Assembly (NCBI RefSeq): GCF_020215665.1 | Contig: NZ_CP084061.1 | Location: 3,952,501 to 4,016,500 of the forward strand | DNA: 64,000 nucleotides | Source of the DNA: Blautia parvula | Lineage (GTDB): Bacteria; Bacillota; Clostridia; Lachnospirales; Lachnospiraceae | Direction: 5' to 3' | Shown: positions 9,651-19,460 of the stretch, piece by piece | Position numbering within the stretch: position 1 is the stretch's first letter | Layout of the letters: each line of letters opens with the position of its first letter | Notes under the pieces: generated by a model | Told to the model about the DNA's origin: nothing | What the model saw: only the letters and a program-made list of their open reading frames with translations | Database searches by the model: none | Translations under genes and position numbers: made by a program

Positions 9651-9701
9651 AAAAAAATAGAAGTATTGACGGATTGTCTATACATATTCGCCAATACTTC
9701 T
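9651..9701 (-). terminator. Rho-independent terminator of the regulatory operon
   Basis: The inverted repeat AGAAGTATTG / CAATACTTCT with a 23-nt loop region is followed on the minus strand by ATTTTTTTG. It lies 12 nt after the stop of the second binding protein, so the kinase-regulator-lipoprotein transcript ends here and the importer operon must have its own promoter between 9487 and 9650. Confidence 0.8.
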
Positions 9702-9712
9702 GTCTTATACAT

Positions 9713-10996
9713 TCACTTTTCTTCATTTTGAGCACCAATTAACTTCTCCACAAACTCCTGCTCAGACTGCTTTCCTGACAGGACATCCAGTATATTTCCG
9801 GTGAATATGGTTTTCTGCGATGCTGTCCATAGATTATCAGGAACATCAATCTTCCTGTCTGCGTTCATTACAAGTGACGCCGCCTGATACATTCTGGGCT
9901 TCTCATCTGCATAGTCTTCAAGTTCTATCTGAGGATTGACAGGGATCTGCTCAGTCTCTCTGACAATCCGTGTTTGTACCGGCTCACTCAGCATATATTT
10001 GAGAAAACGGATAGAAGCATCTTCTCTGTCTGCATTTCCGCTATTTCCCAGTACATAACCCAGACAAGCAGACTCACAGGAAATGGAAGTCCCAGACACA
10101 CTAGGCAGTAATGCATATCCGGCGCTAATATTATCAGAGATCATAGGCGCGCCCCATACACCATTGACGTAGATAGCCACTTTTCCCTCGTTGAATAAAC
10201 TGGTCTCATCCAGGTAAGTGTACCCTTCGCTTTCAGAAGTGGAGAACTGATATATCTGCCTTAACTGATTCACCACATATTCCAGGTTTTCCTTCCCTGC
10301 TGTAATTTTATGTCCCCTGATACCGCTTGACGTATTGTCACCAAGATCAGCCAGGATATGATCCATGAAATATAAATATCCCTCCCCGGATGGCTGCAAA
10401 GGTAGTATATCCAGTCCCTGCTTCTCTGTCCAGGATCTTAGCGTTTCACACATAGTCCAAAATTCTTCCCATGTTTCAGGAATTTTTTGAATCTCGGCCT
10501 GCTGAAAAATTTCTTCATTATACCAATACCCCCCGCTAAGTGACAATACATCTGTCACTGTAAATAAGTGATTTTCGTCTGTTGTCCAGTATTCCAGATT
10601 TGCATCAGATATACTATTTGCAAATTCCGTATCTTTCTCTAAATATGGCATTAAATCCAAAGCCATTTCATTATCCACCATAAAACCATACGTCTGATTC
10701 TGTCCCATACCACTAAAGATGACAATATCCGGGGTATCTCCCACCATGATCATATCCTCTACTTTCCACAGCATCTCCTTCCTGGTAGGCATTGAGATAA
10801 GTTGGAGCCTGATATCTGAATTTTCTTTTTCAAACCCTTCATAAATATCACGCATAGCAACATGATCTGCCTCCATCCCCCCCCACGCGTGGATCACTGT
10901 GATTGTCACCGGCTCCTCTTCCACACCTTTGCAGCCAGACAACATACTAGATAAAAGAAAAATACAAGCAAAACCGATCCTATTGTATTTCCCCAT
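9713..10996 (-). CDS. Solute-binding lipoprotein co-encoded with a two-component system
   Basis: A 427-residue family-1 solute-binding lipoprotein with lipobox 'SMLSGC' and the motif order of sugar-binding proteins ('HAWGG', 'FEKENSDIRLQL', 'YWYNEEIF', 'VYVNGVWG'). The ATG at 10996 is preferred to a GTG at 11005 since AGGGTGG precedes it. It overlaps the response-regulator gene by 17 nt and is closed off by a terminator, so it is transcribed with the kinase and regulator, not with the permeases. This suggests a sensing role (presenting ligand to the kinase) in addition to, or instead of, transport; that is inference. Only about the fold level resembles the importer's own binding protein. Confidence 0.88.
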   Translation of the reverse strand: MGKYNRIGFACIFLLSSMLSGCKGVEEEPVTITVIHAWGGMEADHVAMRDIYEGFEKENSDIRLQLISMPTRKEMLWKVEDMIMVGDTPDIVIFSGMGQNQTYGFMVDNEMALDLMPYLEKDTEFANSISDANLEYWTTDENHLFTVTDVLSLSGGYWYNEEIFQQAEIQKIPETWEEFWTMCETLRSWTEKQGLDILPLQPSGEGYLYFMDHILADLGDNTSSGIRGHKITAGKENLEYVVNQLRQIYQFSTSESEGYTYLDETSLFNEGKVAIYVNGVWGAPMISDNISAGYALLPSVSGTSISCESACLGYVLGNSGNADREDASIRFLKYMLSEPVQTRIVRETEQIPVNPQIELEDYADEKPRMYQAASLVMNADRKIDVPDNLWTASQKTIFTGNILDVLSGKQSEQEFVEKLIGAQNEEK

Positions 10997-11738
10997 GATT
11001 ACCACCCTTTCTGTATTCTTTGGGCGAGACCCCTATCTTCTTCTTAAACATCTTGGAAAAATATCCTGAATCTTCGATTCCCACTGCTTCTGATATCTCA
11101 TAAGTCTTCATATCCGTAAAGAGCAAATATTCCTTTGCAGCCTCAATTCTCCGGTCCAGTATTGCATCAAAGAGGTTCTTTCCTGTTTTACTTTTATAAA
11201 GTCTGCTCAAGTAGCTTCCATTCGCATGTAGTGCTTCGGCAATTTCCTCCAGAGAAAGTTTGGTTTGGAAGTTCTGCTCAATATACCGTTCCATTTGAAG
11301 ATAAAGAGTTCCAGGCTCTTTCTTTTCCCCCTGATCTTTGTGTGTGTCCTCACTGCGGCATTTTTCTAGTTCTTTGGCAGCCTTTTCCACTGCTCTGGGC
11401 AATTCATCCATAATTGAAACTTTCAGCACATAATCACATGCATTGTACTTAATTGCAGCCCTGGCATACTCAAATTCTGAATACGCTGTCAAAAAAATCA
11501 CCTGTGTCCCTGGATAAGTTTCATAAACAAATCTACACACTTCAACACCATCCATCCCCGGCATCTGTATATCTGTGATTACAAGATCTGGATGCACCTC
11601 TCTGATTTGATCTATAAGTGCCTGTCCATCGCAGACTACGGCTTCCAATACACAGTTCATTTTCCTCCAGTCAATCAACTTCTGAAGTGCTTCCCGAATA
11701 TATCCCTCATCATCAGCTGCTATGACTTTCCACATCAT
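10980..11738 (-). CDS. YesN-like response regulator, receiver plus AraC DNA-binding domain
   Basis: A 252-residue cytoplasmic regulator. The receiver domain (1-120) has the acidic pair 'AADDE', the phospho-acceptor Asp in 'VITDIQMPGMDG' (about 55), the switch Thr in 'FLTAYSEF' and Lys in 'YVLKVS'. A short linker leads to an AraC-type double helix-turn-helix (about 150-250: 'LSLEEIAEALHANGSYLSRLYK' region and 'GVSPKEYRK'). It overlaps the kinase gene by 26 nt. Family members activate neighbouring sugar-uptake operons, so the importer/GH29/GH98 operon is the likely target. Confidence 0.93.
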   Translation of the reverse strand: MMWKVIAADDEGYIREALQKLIDWRKMNCVLEAVVCDGQALIDQIREVHPDLVITDIQMPGMDGVEVCRFVYETYPGTQVIFLTAYSEFEYARAAIKYNACDYVLKVSIMDELPRAVEKAAKELEKCRSEDTHKDQGEKKEPGTLYLQMERYIEQNFQTKLSLEEIAEALHANGSYLSRLYKSKTGKNLFDAILDRRIEAAKEYLLFTDMKTYEISEAVGIEDSGYFSKMFKKKIGVSPKEYRKGGNHGEIQ

Positions 11739-13500
11739 ATCCCCCCCTCTCTGACGGAATCACAATTTCCACCTTTGTTCCTCTTCCTATTTCTCCGCTA
11801 ATCCTGAACTTGTGGAAGCTTCCATACAATATCGTAAGCATCCGTTTTGTATTCTCCAAACCAGTGTGAGTATGCTCAATTTTTCCATCCAGGAGATCTT
11901 TTCCCCCACCATTCTCCACCATTTTTTCCGGGTCAAACCCTACCCCATCATCTTCCACACATATGTGAAGCATCATGGATCCATCATATTTTCCAGATTC
12001 TTCATAAAGAATGATCTTGATTATACCATTCCCACGCTTTGGCTCCAATCCGTGGGAGACAGCATTTTCAACAAGCGGCTCGATCAAGAGGCGTGGAATC
12101 AGATTCTGATTGATACGATCATCCTGCACTTTGATTTCATAACAAATCTTATCCTGATATCTACTTTTCTGTAAGTATAAGTAGAACCTCACAATTTCCA
12201 ATTCTTCAGAAACTTTAATCTTAATCTCCTTCTCCCGGAATATTTTCCCTTGCATCAGCTTTGAAAATGCCTTCAGTCCTTCATATACTTCTTCATTGCC
12301 CGCCATTTTCGCCTTTAAGCTAAGCATAGACAGGATATTAAACTGAAAATGAGGGTTGGTCTGGGCCTGCAGATATTTTACCTGGGACTGGGTGGCCAAA
12401 AGTTGTTTTTCATATACCTGCATGATCAAATATTTAATCCTTTCAGCCATCTCGTTGAACACGACTCCAATGTCATGATACTCCTGGATCGTAGAATCCT
12501 CCATACGATCATCGAAATCCTGCTTTCCAAAAGCCTGTATTTTTTCAATCATTCTGGTTACCGGACGTGTAAAGCGGTAACTCAATCCGAACGCAACAAG
12601 TACAGTGACAATCAGCACTATGATCAGCCCCACAACAAATATCAAAACTGTGGATTTCAAGACAGAAAAAATATTTTCCTCGCCCACACAGATCACAGTC
12701 CGTATATCGAACCCGCACATCTTAGCACAGCCAATGACATTATGTTCCTTCAACAATCGTTTGCCTCTCCAAACGCTCTCAAATTCGGTCAGCTGTTCTA
12801 TCTCGCTCCACCTCCCCTGAAAGGCAATGATCCGATCATCTCCAAAGAGTACCATCCATGTACAATCACTGTAGTCTATACCTTCTCCCAACAGTACATT
12901 GACAGCTTCCCTGCTGATCTTAGCAATACATATTCCTTTTTCCTCCATGTAATCATCGTAAATACGAAACAACAAATTAATGCTTTCATCATCCGACACA
13001 CAAGCATACCTGTCCTCACATTGCTGAAACTGCTTCTGCATGCTTAGGTATTGCGTCTCCTCTTTCTTCTCCGCTGCCAACGTAGAGGCATAGTAGTGTT
13101 CATAAATACAATCTCCCGCATTATTGAACAGATACACGCTTGTCACAAAAGGTATTTTTTTGTTGATCATGTTACGGTCAGAAAACAATTCCATACTGTA
13201 TGATAGTTGAGGCTCTGCCACAGTTCTGTCATAATCAGCTCCAGATTTTCCTGTATCAAAAAAATCATTCAGCATCATATTGTGACGAATCGACACAGCC
13301 CCATCTTCAATAAACTGCATATGGGATTGAAACTGTTGACTTGTACTATTTAACACATATTCAATGTCTTCCTGAGTATTCTCGATAAAAAAGGAAAAAA
13401 AGACATATAAAACCGCCGCACACGCGGAAATCAGTGTGCAGGCGGAAACAAGCATCATAAGCATTGTGAGTTCCTTTTTCAGTGTTCTTTTCTTTGACAA
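11713..13500 (-). CDS. YesM-like sensor histidine kinase
   Basis: A 595-residue membrane sensor. One transmembrane helix at about 15-38, an extracellular region of about 240 residues, a second helix at about 282-308, and a HAMP domain (about 310-365). The cytoplasmic His_kinase domain (PF06580 type) has the phospho-acceptor in 'TNPHFQFNIL'; the usual sequence is NPHFLFN. The ATP lid is 'VEDDGVGFDPEKM', with N-box 'PLVENAVSHG'. It heads the kinase - regulator - lipoprotein unit. It probably senses an oligosaccharide, directly or via the lipoprotein. Confidence 0.93.
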   Translation of the reverse strand: MSKKRTLKKELTMLMMLVSACTLISACAAVLYVFFSFFIENTQEDIEYVLNSTSQQFQSHMQFIEDGAVSIRHNMMLNDFFDTGKSGADYDRTVAEPQLSYSMELFSDRNMINKKIPFVTSVYLFNNAGDCIYEHYYASTLAAEKKEETQYLSMQKQFQQCEDRYACVSDDESINLLFRIYDDYMEEKGICIAKISREAVNVLLGEGIDYSDCTWMVLFGDDRIIAFQGRWSEIEQLTEFESVWRGKRLLKEHNVIGCAKMCGFDIRTVICVGEENIFSVLKSTVLIFVVGLIIVLIVTVLVAFGLSYRFTRPVTRMIEKIQAFGKQDFDDRMEDSTIQEYHDIGVVFNEMAERIKYLIMQVYEKQLLATQSQVKYLQAQTNPHFQFNILSMLSLKAKMAGNEEVYEGLKAFSKLMQGKIFREKEIKIKVSEELEIVRFYLYLQKSRYQDKICYEIKVQDDRINQNLIPRLLIEPLVENAVSHGLEPKRGNGIIKIILYEESGKYDGSMMLHICVEDDGVGFDPEKMVENGGGKDLLDGKIEHTHTGLENTKRMLTILYGSFHKFRISGEIGRGTKVEIVIPSERGGYDVESHSS

Positions 13501-13638
13501 TCCCTGCTATTTCCCCCATAATCTTCTGTTCCCTGATTCTTTCTCCCAAATCAGCGGTCTTTAGAAAATTATACATACAGAATCTGAAAATAGCAAGTAG
13601 GCAGTTCATTTCAAATCCAATGTTAAGCGCATCAATAA

Positions 13639-14005
13639 TCAATTAATTTTTTTGTCAACCTGTTTCAGTTTTAGATTGACGCATTCACTCCGTCGTATAC
13701 CGGAATAGGCATAAAGCGTGACCAGGTAAAAGTCCCGTTTGCTGCCACTCTCTAGAAGGCGTTGTCGGAATGCCTCCACATCTTTTTTCTCCACGGTGCA
13801 GGGACTGGCATACTGTATCTGGATTTTCATAAAATCGCTGTCCAGCACCGCAGCTTCCGTCTGTCGCCCACTCGTAATCAGATACTCATTTAGGCTCTTC
13901 AGAGAAGAAAGATGATTATTCACGGTACGCGGATGACACCCCGAATATTTCGCATATAGGAAACAGGCAGAAGAAGAAATTTTACAACATATAGGTAGCT
14001 CACGC
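13639..14005 (-). pseudogene. Fragment of a tyrosine recombinase (integrase)
   Basis: The segment reads 'HPRTVNNHLSSLKSLNEYL' (N-terminal core-binding domain) and then 'LVTLYAYSGIRRSECVNLKL', which contains the first catalytic Arg of XerC/phage integrases. The frame ends soon after, so the H-x-x-R and Tyr motifs are missing, and the front is fused to unrelated bases at the edge of the duplicated block (about 14006). It is a relic of an integrative element and marks the left edge of the scar zone. Confidence 0.7.
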
Positions 14006-15569
14006 AAAAAACTGTTTTTGAAGTTGCTCCATTGGGCGCAGGAAACTGCTCCTATGCGTGAAAATGCTATTTATTGCATGGGAATGGGGCATCCTCTGAT
14101 TCGCCAGATGTTTCATGAAATTTCGGCACGCCTTATACGTGGCGGAGCTACTTCGCATATAGATGATATTTATTGGCTCACAAAATTGGAATTGGAAAAA
14201 CTCATAGTACAGTTAGACAAAAATATACCTTTATCCGATAGAAGAAATTCGATACTTGAGCGAAAAGCGGAACTCAAAAAGTATCAGGGCTATGTGCCAC
14301 CAGCTCAGTTACCTGAGAAGAAAGTAAAAAGCATATCACATGCACCACAGAAACAAAAAGATGGAAAAACCGTGTTGAGGGGTATAGGAACCAGTTCTGG
14401 TGTCGTGACAGCTCGTGCCTGCGTACTAAATAGTCCGGCAGATTTTAAAAATTTCCAGCCAGGAAGTGTTTTGGTTGCCGTTACTACAACTCCGGCTTGG
14501 ACACCCTTATTTGCCTCTGCAAGTGCGATTGTAACGGATATTGGAGGTCCTCTCAGTCATTCAAGTATTGTTGCACGGGAATGTGGTATCCCTGCCGTTA
14601 TGGCGACACACACAGCCACGAGAAGTATTAAAAATGGACAAATGATAACGGTGGACGGCTCGGAGGGGACGGTGACGATTGATGAATAAAAAACCGATTT
14701 TCGCTTTAAATCTTGCTACTTTGGTGATTGCGTTAGGATATAGCTTAATTCTTCCGGTCATGCCATTTTACATGGAAAATCTAGGTGCTGGCGGTCGTGA
14801 GCTTGGATGGCTCACTGCCGTATATGCTCTGGCACAAACAGTATGCGCACCTTTTTGGGGTGCACTGTCTGACCGAATTGGTAGAAAGCCGATTATCAGC
14901 ATTGGTATTATAGGATATTCCATCAGTTTGTTCCTGTTCGGTTTGGCTTCATCCTTTTGGACACTATTTATAGCTCGCAGTTTATCGGGTATTTTGTCAT
15001 CTGCTACGTCCGTTGCATCTTTGGCATATGTTGGAGATTCCAGTTCGGAGGAAGAAAGAAGCAAGAATATGAGTCAACTTGGAGCTTCAATGAGCGTTGG
15101 CGTAATGATGGGACCATTATTGGGAGGCATTCTTGCAGGCTATTCGCTTGCGCTCCCATTTTTTACAGGAGCCGGCATTTCATTTATTGCCTTTCTGCTA
15201 ATTCTAACACTTTTGCCAGAGTCAATTGAGCGTTCAGGACAGACGAAAAAAAGAAAATCCTTTGATTTTTCAGACCTGAAAAGTATAATTTGGGGCTCAG
15301 CAAGAATGGTTTTGATACTTATTTTCGTCGTGCATTTCTGTCAAACAGGCTTGCAAGGAATTACGGGGCTGTATGTCGTAGATAAGTTTGGATTTTCCAC
15401 TAAGCAAGTTGGTGTTATTTGGATGGCTCTAGCAGGTATTTTGATTGTAGTACAAGGCTTTTTGACTGGTCCTTTAGCAAAAAAAATTGGTGAGAAGCAA
15501 CTAATACTGATAGGTATGTTTTGCAAAGCCTTAGTAGCGTTTGCCATGGTATTGACAACTGGGTTTGTT
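14006..15569 (+). repeat. Inverted, truncated copy of the 62.2-63.8 kb block
   Basis: This block carries the 3' part of a PEP-utilising-enzyme gene and the 5' four-fifths of an MFS gene. It matches 62233-63795 on the opposite strand. In the first ~0.5 kb the encoded proteins differ at many positions, whereas from about 14.5 kb to 15569 the DNA is nearly identical by eye. Both edges are abrupt: integrase remnant at the left, ABC-exporter remnant at the right. Confidence 0.9.
14018..14689 (+). pseudogene. 3' part of a PEP-utilising / pyruvate-phosphate-dikinase-like enzyme
   Basis: The 223-residue frame is the C-terminal part only. It contains the PEP-utilising 'swivelling' His domain: 'TTPAWTPLF', 'AIVTDIGGPLSHSSIVAREC' where the His is the phospho-carrier, and 'GQMITVDGSEGTV'. 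Full-length relatives (PEP synthase, rifampin phosphotransferase) have an N-terminal ATP-grasp part, absent here. The frame is open to the truncation point at about 14006, with no proper start. The related copy at 63113-64000 continues beyond the window. Residue differences between the two copies cluster in the first half. Confidence 0.8.
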
Positions 15570-15626
15570 GTGTTTCAATCAGATAGAGAAAAGGAATGTC
15601 CATCCCCATTGTTTGAACGCCGATAG
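14679..15626 (+). pseudogene. Truncated MFS drug-efflux transporter (second copy)
   Basis: The first ~297 residues are almost identical to the intact transporter encoded at 61960-63123 (387 residues), including 'GALSDRIGRKP' (motif A). After 'VLTTGFV' at 15569 the sequence changes to an unrelated tail of about 18 residues and stops at 15626, so the last two or three transmembrane segments are missing. Start overlaps the preceding frame by 11 nt, as in the intact copy. Unlikely to be functional. Confidence 0.88.
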
Positions 15627-16520
15627 TCTGGGTTATTATATATTTTTTTATATTCCGCATACAATGGTGCAAATTCATCTGCTGTATATTGTCCAGCATA
15701 CAGATTTTACAAATCCCGATCATAATGAATAGCCTCTATTCCAGTCAAAGGCTCCATTTGTTCAGTAAATGTTCTGTATTGCAAGACTGGAAGTAATATA
15801 GAAATGGAAAGCCATAATAACCCTACACCAATAAAAATTAGTACAATCTTCTTTCTGAAAGGGCTTGTGGTCTGAAATAATACGCAATATAGCGCCTTGC
15901 TGAGTATGGTTCATATTACTAACCATATAATCTTGTGCGATCTTGTTAGCCTGCTGGTTTTCAACAAGCACCTCCCAAACTTTCCCTTCAACTGCTGTTG
16001 TAAGTTGTTGGACATCTCCAAAATATTGCAATTCTCCATGCTGGACTAAAAGAATATCATCGGCAATATAAGAAACATCTGAAACAATATGAGTGGACAA
16101 AATAGTTATTTTTCCCTGTGAAATTGTGCTGATTAAATTTCTAAATTTCACGTTCAGTAGGATCAAGCCCCACCGTAGGTTCGTCCAAAATAAGAACATC
16201 AGGGTCATTCAGCATAGATTGAGCAATTCCTAACCTTTGACGCATCCCGCCAGATAAGGAAGAAATTTTAGCTTTTGGAGCTTCCTGCAATCCGACAATT
16301 TCTAAAAGTTCACTAATTTTACGCTTGCTAAAATTCCTATTTAACCCTTTCAATGAAGCAATATATTCCATATACCGCTGGACAGTAAAATTCGGATAGT
16401 AACCGAAATTTTGTGGCAGGTATCCTAAAATTTTTCGGTATTGTTCCCCTAAATCATGAATTGGTTTCCCGTCATAAAATATACTCCCGCTATCTGGTCT
16501 GGTAAGGGCAAGTTTGGTCA
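15590..16520 (-). pseudogene. Broken BcrA-like ABC exporter: ATPase piece and permease scrap
   Basis: Minus-strand codons from about 16520 to 16141 encode the middle of an ATP-binding subunit: 'TRPDSGSIFYDGKPI', Q-loop 'LGYLPQNFGYYP', signature 'LSGGMRQRLGIA', Walker B 'DVLILDEPTVGLDP'. A frameshift near 16141-16208 moves the remainder ('ISTISQGKITILSTHIVSDV') to another frame, which then breaks down near 15850. The Walker A part is missing; it is replaced by unrelated sequence at 16521. At 15700-15600 a further scrap reads 'YAGQYTADEFAPLYAEYKKIY', which may be the tail of the permease. The subunit once belonged to a bacitracin/lantibiotic-type exporter. Confidence 0.75.
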
Positions 16521-16740
16521 TACTTGCTATTTTTGCGTGGCCGGAGCCCGCAAAGATGCTTGTTGGGGAACTCCCCACGCCGGGGGACGGGGACTCGTCA
16601 AGGGCCGCCTTGTCAACTTTGGCCGGACGGTTCTTGCGAGGTGTGCAAGCCATATCCGAAACTGGCTCGGTCATACGGAACTGAAATGGTTCCACGCTTT
16701 TTCCCACTTTCTTTACTGGGGTACATAGATCAATGTAAAG
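16521..16740 (-). other. Fragment of conjugative-element coding sequence
   Basis: GC-rich stretch, unlike its AT-rich neighbours, with the minus-strand reading 'VEPFQFRMTEPVSDMACTP' and 'KVDKAALDESPSPG'. This phraseology resembles small ORFs of Tn1549-like conjugative elements, but I cannot name the protein. It is fused in frame to the ABC ATPase remnant, giving an artificial 188-codon reading frame. Confidence 0.4.
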
Positions 16741-16752
16741 GGGTGAAACGAT

Positions 16753-17051
16753 ATGGCAAAAGAAATAGAATATCCCGGCTTTGAAACGCTTGGAGCAGCA
16801 TCAAAGAAGCGCGTAATGCATTGGGATTGTCCCGTAGGGCATTGGCTGAACAAATCAGTATTGATCCCCGGTATCTTGCAAATATTGAAAACAGTGGCGA
16901 TCTTGCCATTGTTCCGGTACTTTATGAGCTGGCGAGCAAATAACTCCAGAGGATCGGCCACAAATTAAAGCTGTGTCCCGAACCGTATTTGCCGATTATC
17001 GAGGGAGCCATTGACAGGGAAATCAGAATCAAGGAAGCGGGGGACGAATAA
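16753..17051 (+). pseudogene. XRE-family regulator of a conjugative element, frameshifted
   Basis: Starts 'MAKEIEYPGFETLGAA' after the ribosome site AAGGGG, then loses frame near 16800 where one base seems to be missing. The next frame continues as a helix-turn-helix: 'ARNALGLSRRALAEQI', 'DPRYLANIENSGD', an in-frame TAA at about 16941, then 'GHKLKLCPEPYLPIIEGAID' and a natural stop at 17051. The C-terminal part gives the usual end of this regulator family. The start resembles the truncated gene at 44295. Confidence 0.75.
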
Positions 17052-17081
17052 ACATCCTCCGCTTCCTTTGTAAACAGTTTT

Positions 17082-18038
17082 TTATCCCTGTACTTTTTCA
17101 AACTGTTTCATTAACATTTGTGTTGCGTAATAATAGCTGTCCATCGTTTCATATTTTCTATATTCGTACTCCAATGCAACCAAAAGCATTAAATATATAT
17201 CATACCATAAGGCCCTGCGTTCCTGATTTTTAGTTAGTCTTTTAATCCCATAGCCTTTTTGAAAGCAGGTATTATCAGCGTAAGTACGAAACCCCACTTC
17301 CATGAGAGGATCACCCCAAATGCTCCGTTCCCAATCTATGATTCCTGTTACTTTTCCAGAATGAATAAAGATATTTCCGTCCCAACAATCCCAATGTACC
17401 AACTTTGGCTCTGACACTTCTTCAAAAATAGATTTATCTCGATCAAGACAAAGCCACATCTGGTCGATTGGTATTTTTAAATCTACATTTCCGTGCTGTG
17501 CATCATTTACCCCCGCCTCCATCATCTTACGAAAAATAGGATACCATTCCTTTCCCTGAAATTCAGGCTGTCCGGGATACCCAAACACAGGACAGAGTAT
17601 ATCATTTATTCTTTTGTTTATTTCTCCTGTTTCAACATGTATACGGTTTATCTGTTCTGATGATAAGCTGTCTTTTATAGTATTAAGGCTTTTTCCCTCT
17701 AGCTTTTCCATGAAGAAATACGGTGAATTGCAAATGGTACAACTGTCATCGTACCCCATCATTTTAGGTACAGGTATTTCACCATGCCGGATAGCCAATT
17801 TCATAGCTTCCACTTCGCTGGACATGATATTTTTTTCATAAGTCATAACACGCATTTCTTTTAATGGGGCTATTTTCAATATCACTTGTTCCTCATTACT
17901 CAAATGAATTTCATAGGCAATATTAAAATAACCCTCTGTCAATTCCCGATAGTTTTTCATTTTAAGCGGTGAGAAATATTTTTCCACCATCTTCGATATA
18001 GTTTCTCTGTTCTGTTTGTTCTTTGTCAAGCTCTCCAT
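17082..18038 (-). CDS. Aminoglycoside phosphotransferase (APH)-family kinase
   Basis: A 318-residue cytoplasmic protein with the APH/choline-kinase fold. Visible motifs are 'VILKIAP' (ATP-binding Lys), the catalytic loop 'LVHWDCWDGNIF' (Asp and Asn spaced as in HxDxxxxN) and 'GIIDWERSIWGDP' (metal-binding Asp). Substrate is unknown: relatives phosphorylate aminoglycosides, macrolides, homoserine or choline-like compounds. It starts 1 nt after the MATE gene stop, with AAGGAACGG in front, so it is in an operon with the AraC regulator and the MATE pump. That context suggests protection against a small cationic compound; this is inference. Confidence 0.85.
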   Translation of the reverse strand: MESLTKNKQNRETISKMVEKYFSPLKMKNYRELTEGYFNIAYEIHLSNEEQVILKIAPLKEMRVMTYEKNIMSSEVEAMKLAIRHGEIPVPKMMGYDDSCTICNSPYFFMEKLEGKSLNTIKDSLSSEQINRIHVETGEINKRINDILCPVFGYPGQPEFQGKEWYPIFRKMMEAGVNDAQHGNVDLKIPIDQMWLCLDRDKSIFEEVSEPKLVHWDCWDGNIFIHSGKVTGIIDWERSIWGDPLMEVGFRTYADNTCFQKGYGIKRLTKNQERRALWYDIYLMLLVALEYEYRKYETMDSYYYATQMLMKQFEKVQG

Positions 18039-18039
18039 C

Positions 18040-19371
18040 TTACCGTTCCTTTCTTACGATTTTATAGTTATATACGGCCAATCCTGCAATCAGCCATTCC
18101 GTTAAAACCAGTATCCACCATATAATGTCAAGGTTGTCTAGCCGCCATGCTATCAGTAAAAGCGGTAAGCGAATGGCAAAAATACTTTCCAATGACAAAA
18201 ACAAGACCTTTTTTCCATATCCCAATGCTAGAAAATAAGCCTGAATTACAGGCATTATGCCTCCAATTACCAAAGAGAAGCATATGATCTGTAATGCCGT
18301 TTTCCCTATACTGGTAATTTCAGAATCTACAGAAAATAATTTTACAATGCCACCCGCTCCACAATATACGCATACTGCAATAACGCCTCCATATACAGCT
18401 CCACCTAATATTGCATAGGCCACAGTCCTTTTTACTCTTTTTCTCTGTTGACGTCCCCAATCAAAACCAAGCATAGGTTGAATCCCCTGCATAATGCCAG
18501 AGAACGGCGTAGAAAGAAAGGATTGTATTCTTGATATAACTGCATAGGTGCTGATTGCCTGTGTGCCTCCCACTTGTCCTAATATCTGGTTTCCAACCAT
18601 ACCAGTCAAACTGTTTCCGAGGCTATTGAGAAAAGCAGGCAACCCAATATATAATATTTCTTTACATACCTTCCTGTTCCACCTAATATCGCCCAATACT
18701 ACCCGGCATGGAGTATTTTTCCGAATAAAAAAGTAATAAATACTGTTTACAGCAGAAAAAAGCTGTGCAATTAAAGTTGCTACTGCGGCACCGGAAATCC
18801 CCATATGAAAACCATATATAAACAGCGGGTCTAAGAGCAGGTTAATCATTACGGGACAGCACCATTGTAACGTAGAATAGAAAATATCCCCTTCTGCCCG
18901 CATAATACCAGAGAACCCTGTGCTAATGATAGTACCTATCAACATGATCCGCCCATATTCTACTGCATATGGATAAATTTCAGAGGTACTGCCTAATAAT
19001 TCCAATAACGGTTCTAAAAAAGCAAGTCCTGTGATCGTAATTGTCAAGGAACATAGAACCCAAAGCCACATCATGCAGCCTACTACTTTTTTTCCACCAG
19101 CCGGATTTCTCTCGCCCAGCCTGCGGGATATGATGGAGGCTCCCCCCGTTCCCAAAGTGGAACTAACGCCATTCACTAAGAGTAAAACCGGCGAAAAAAT
19201 CCCAATAGCGCCGCTTGCCACACTTCCTATTCCCTTTGATACATAAAACGTATCTGTAATGGTATAGATATTATAAATCATAATGGAAAGCGTTGTCTGT
19301 GTGCATAGTTCCAGCATGAGTTTTCCAATAGAATCTTGTTCCAGCCTATTTTTAACTTGTTCCTCTGCCAT
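18040..19371 (-). CDS. MATE-family efflux transporter
   Basis: A 443-residue membrane protein with about twelve transmembrane helices in two similar halves, typical of DinF/NorM-like MATE exporters ('NGVSSTLGTGGASIISRRLGE' in the first half marks the family). It would export a cationic or amphipathic compound using a sodium or proton gradient. It is the middle gene of an AraC - MATE - kinase unit on the minus strand, 89 nt after the AraC gene. Confidence 0.92.
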   Translation of the reverse strand: MAEEQVKNRLEQDSIGKLMLELCTQTTLSIMIYNIYTITDTFYVSKGIGSVASGAIGIFSPVLLLVNGVSSTLGTGGASIISRRLGERNPAGGKKVVGCMMWLWVLCSLTITITGLAFLEPLLELLGSTSEIYPYAVEYGRIMLIGTIISTGFSGIMRAEGDIFYSTLQWCCPVMINLLLDPLFIYGFHMGISGAAVATLIAQLFSAVNSIYYFFIRKNTPCRVVLGDIRWNRKVCKEILYIGLPAFLNSLGNSLTGMVGNQILGQVGGTQAISTYAVISRIQSFLSTPFSGIMQGIQPMLGFDWGRQQRKRVKRTVAYAILGGAVYGGVIAVCVYCGAGGIVKLFSVDSEITSIGKTALQIICFSLVIGGIMPVIQAYFLALGYGKKVLFLSLESIFAIRLPLLLIAWRLDNLDIIWWILVLTEWLIAGLAVYNYKIVRKER

Positions 19372-19460
19372 AATACAAAATCCTCACTGTAAAAGTATTG
19401 GAAAGTGATTTTTCATCAGGTTACTCATACATTTTACATATAAGGGAATTGATATTCTAT

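Noticed and set aside
8173..9738. 521-codon form of the sugar-binding protein
   Set aside because: The first 84 codons precede a textbook ribosome site and lipoprotein signal peptide; they are leader DNA in an open frame.
12349..13047. 232-codon plus-strand frame inside the kinase gene
   Set aside because: Antisense to the well-supported histidine kinase; no motifs and no ribosome site.
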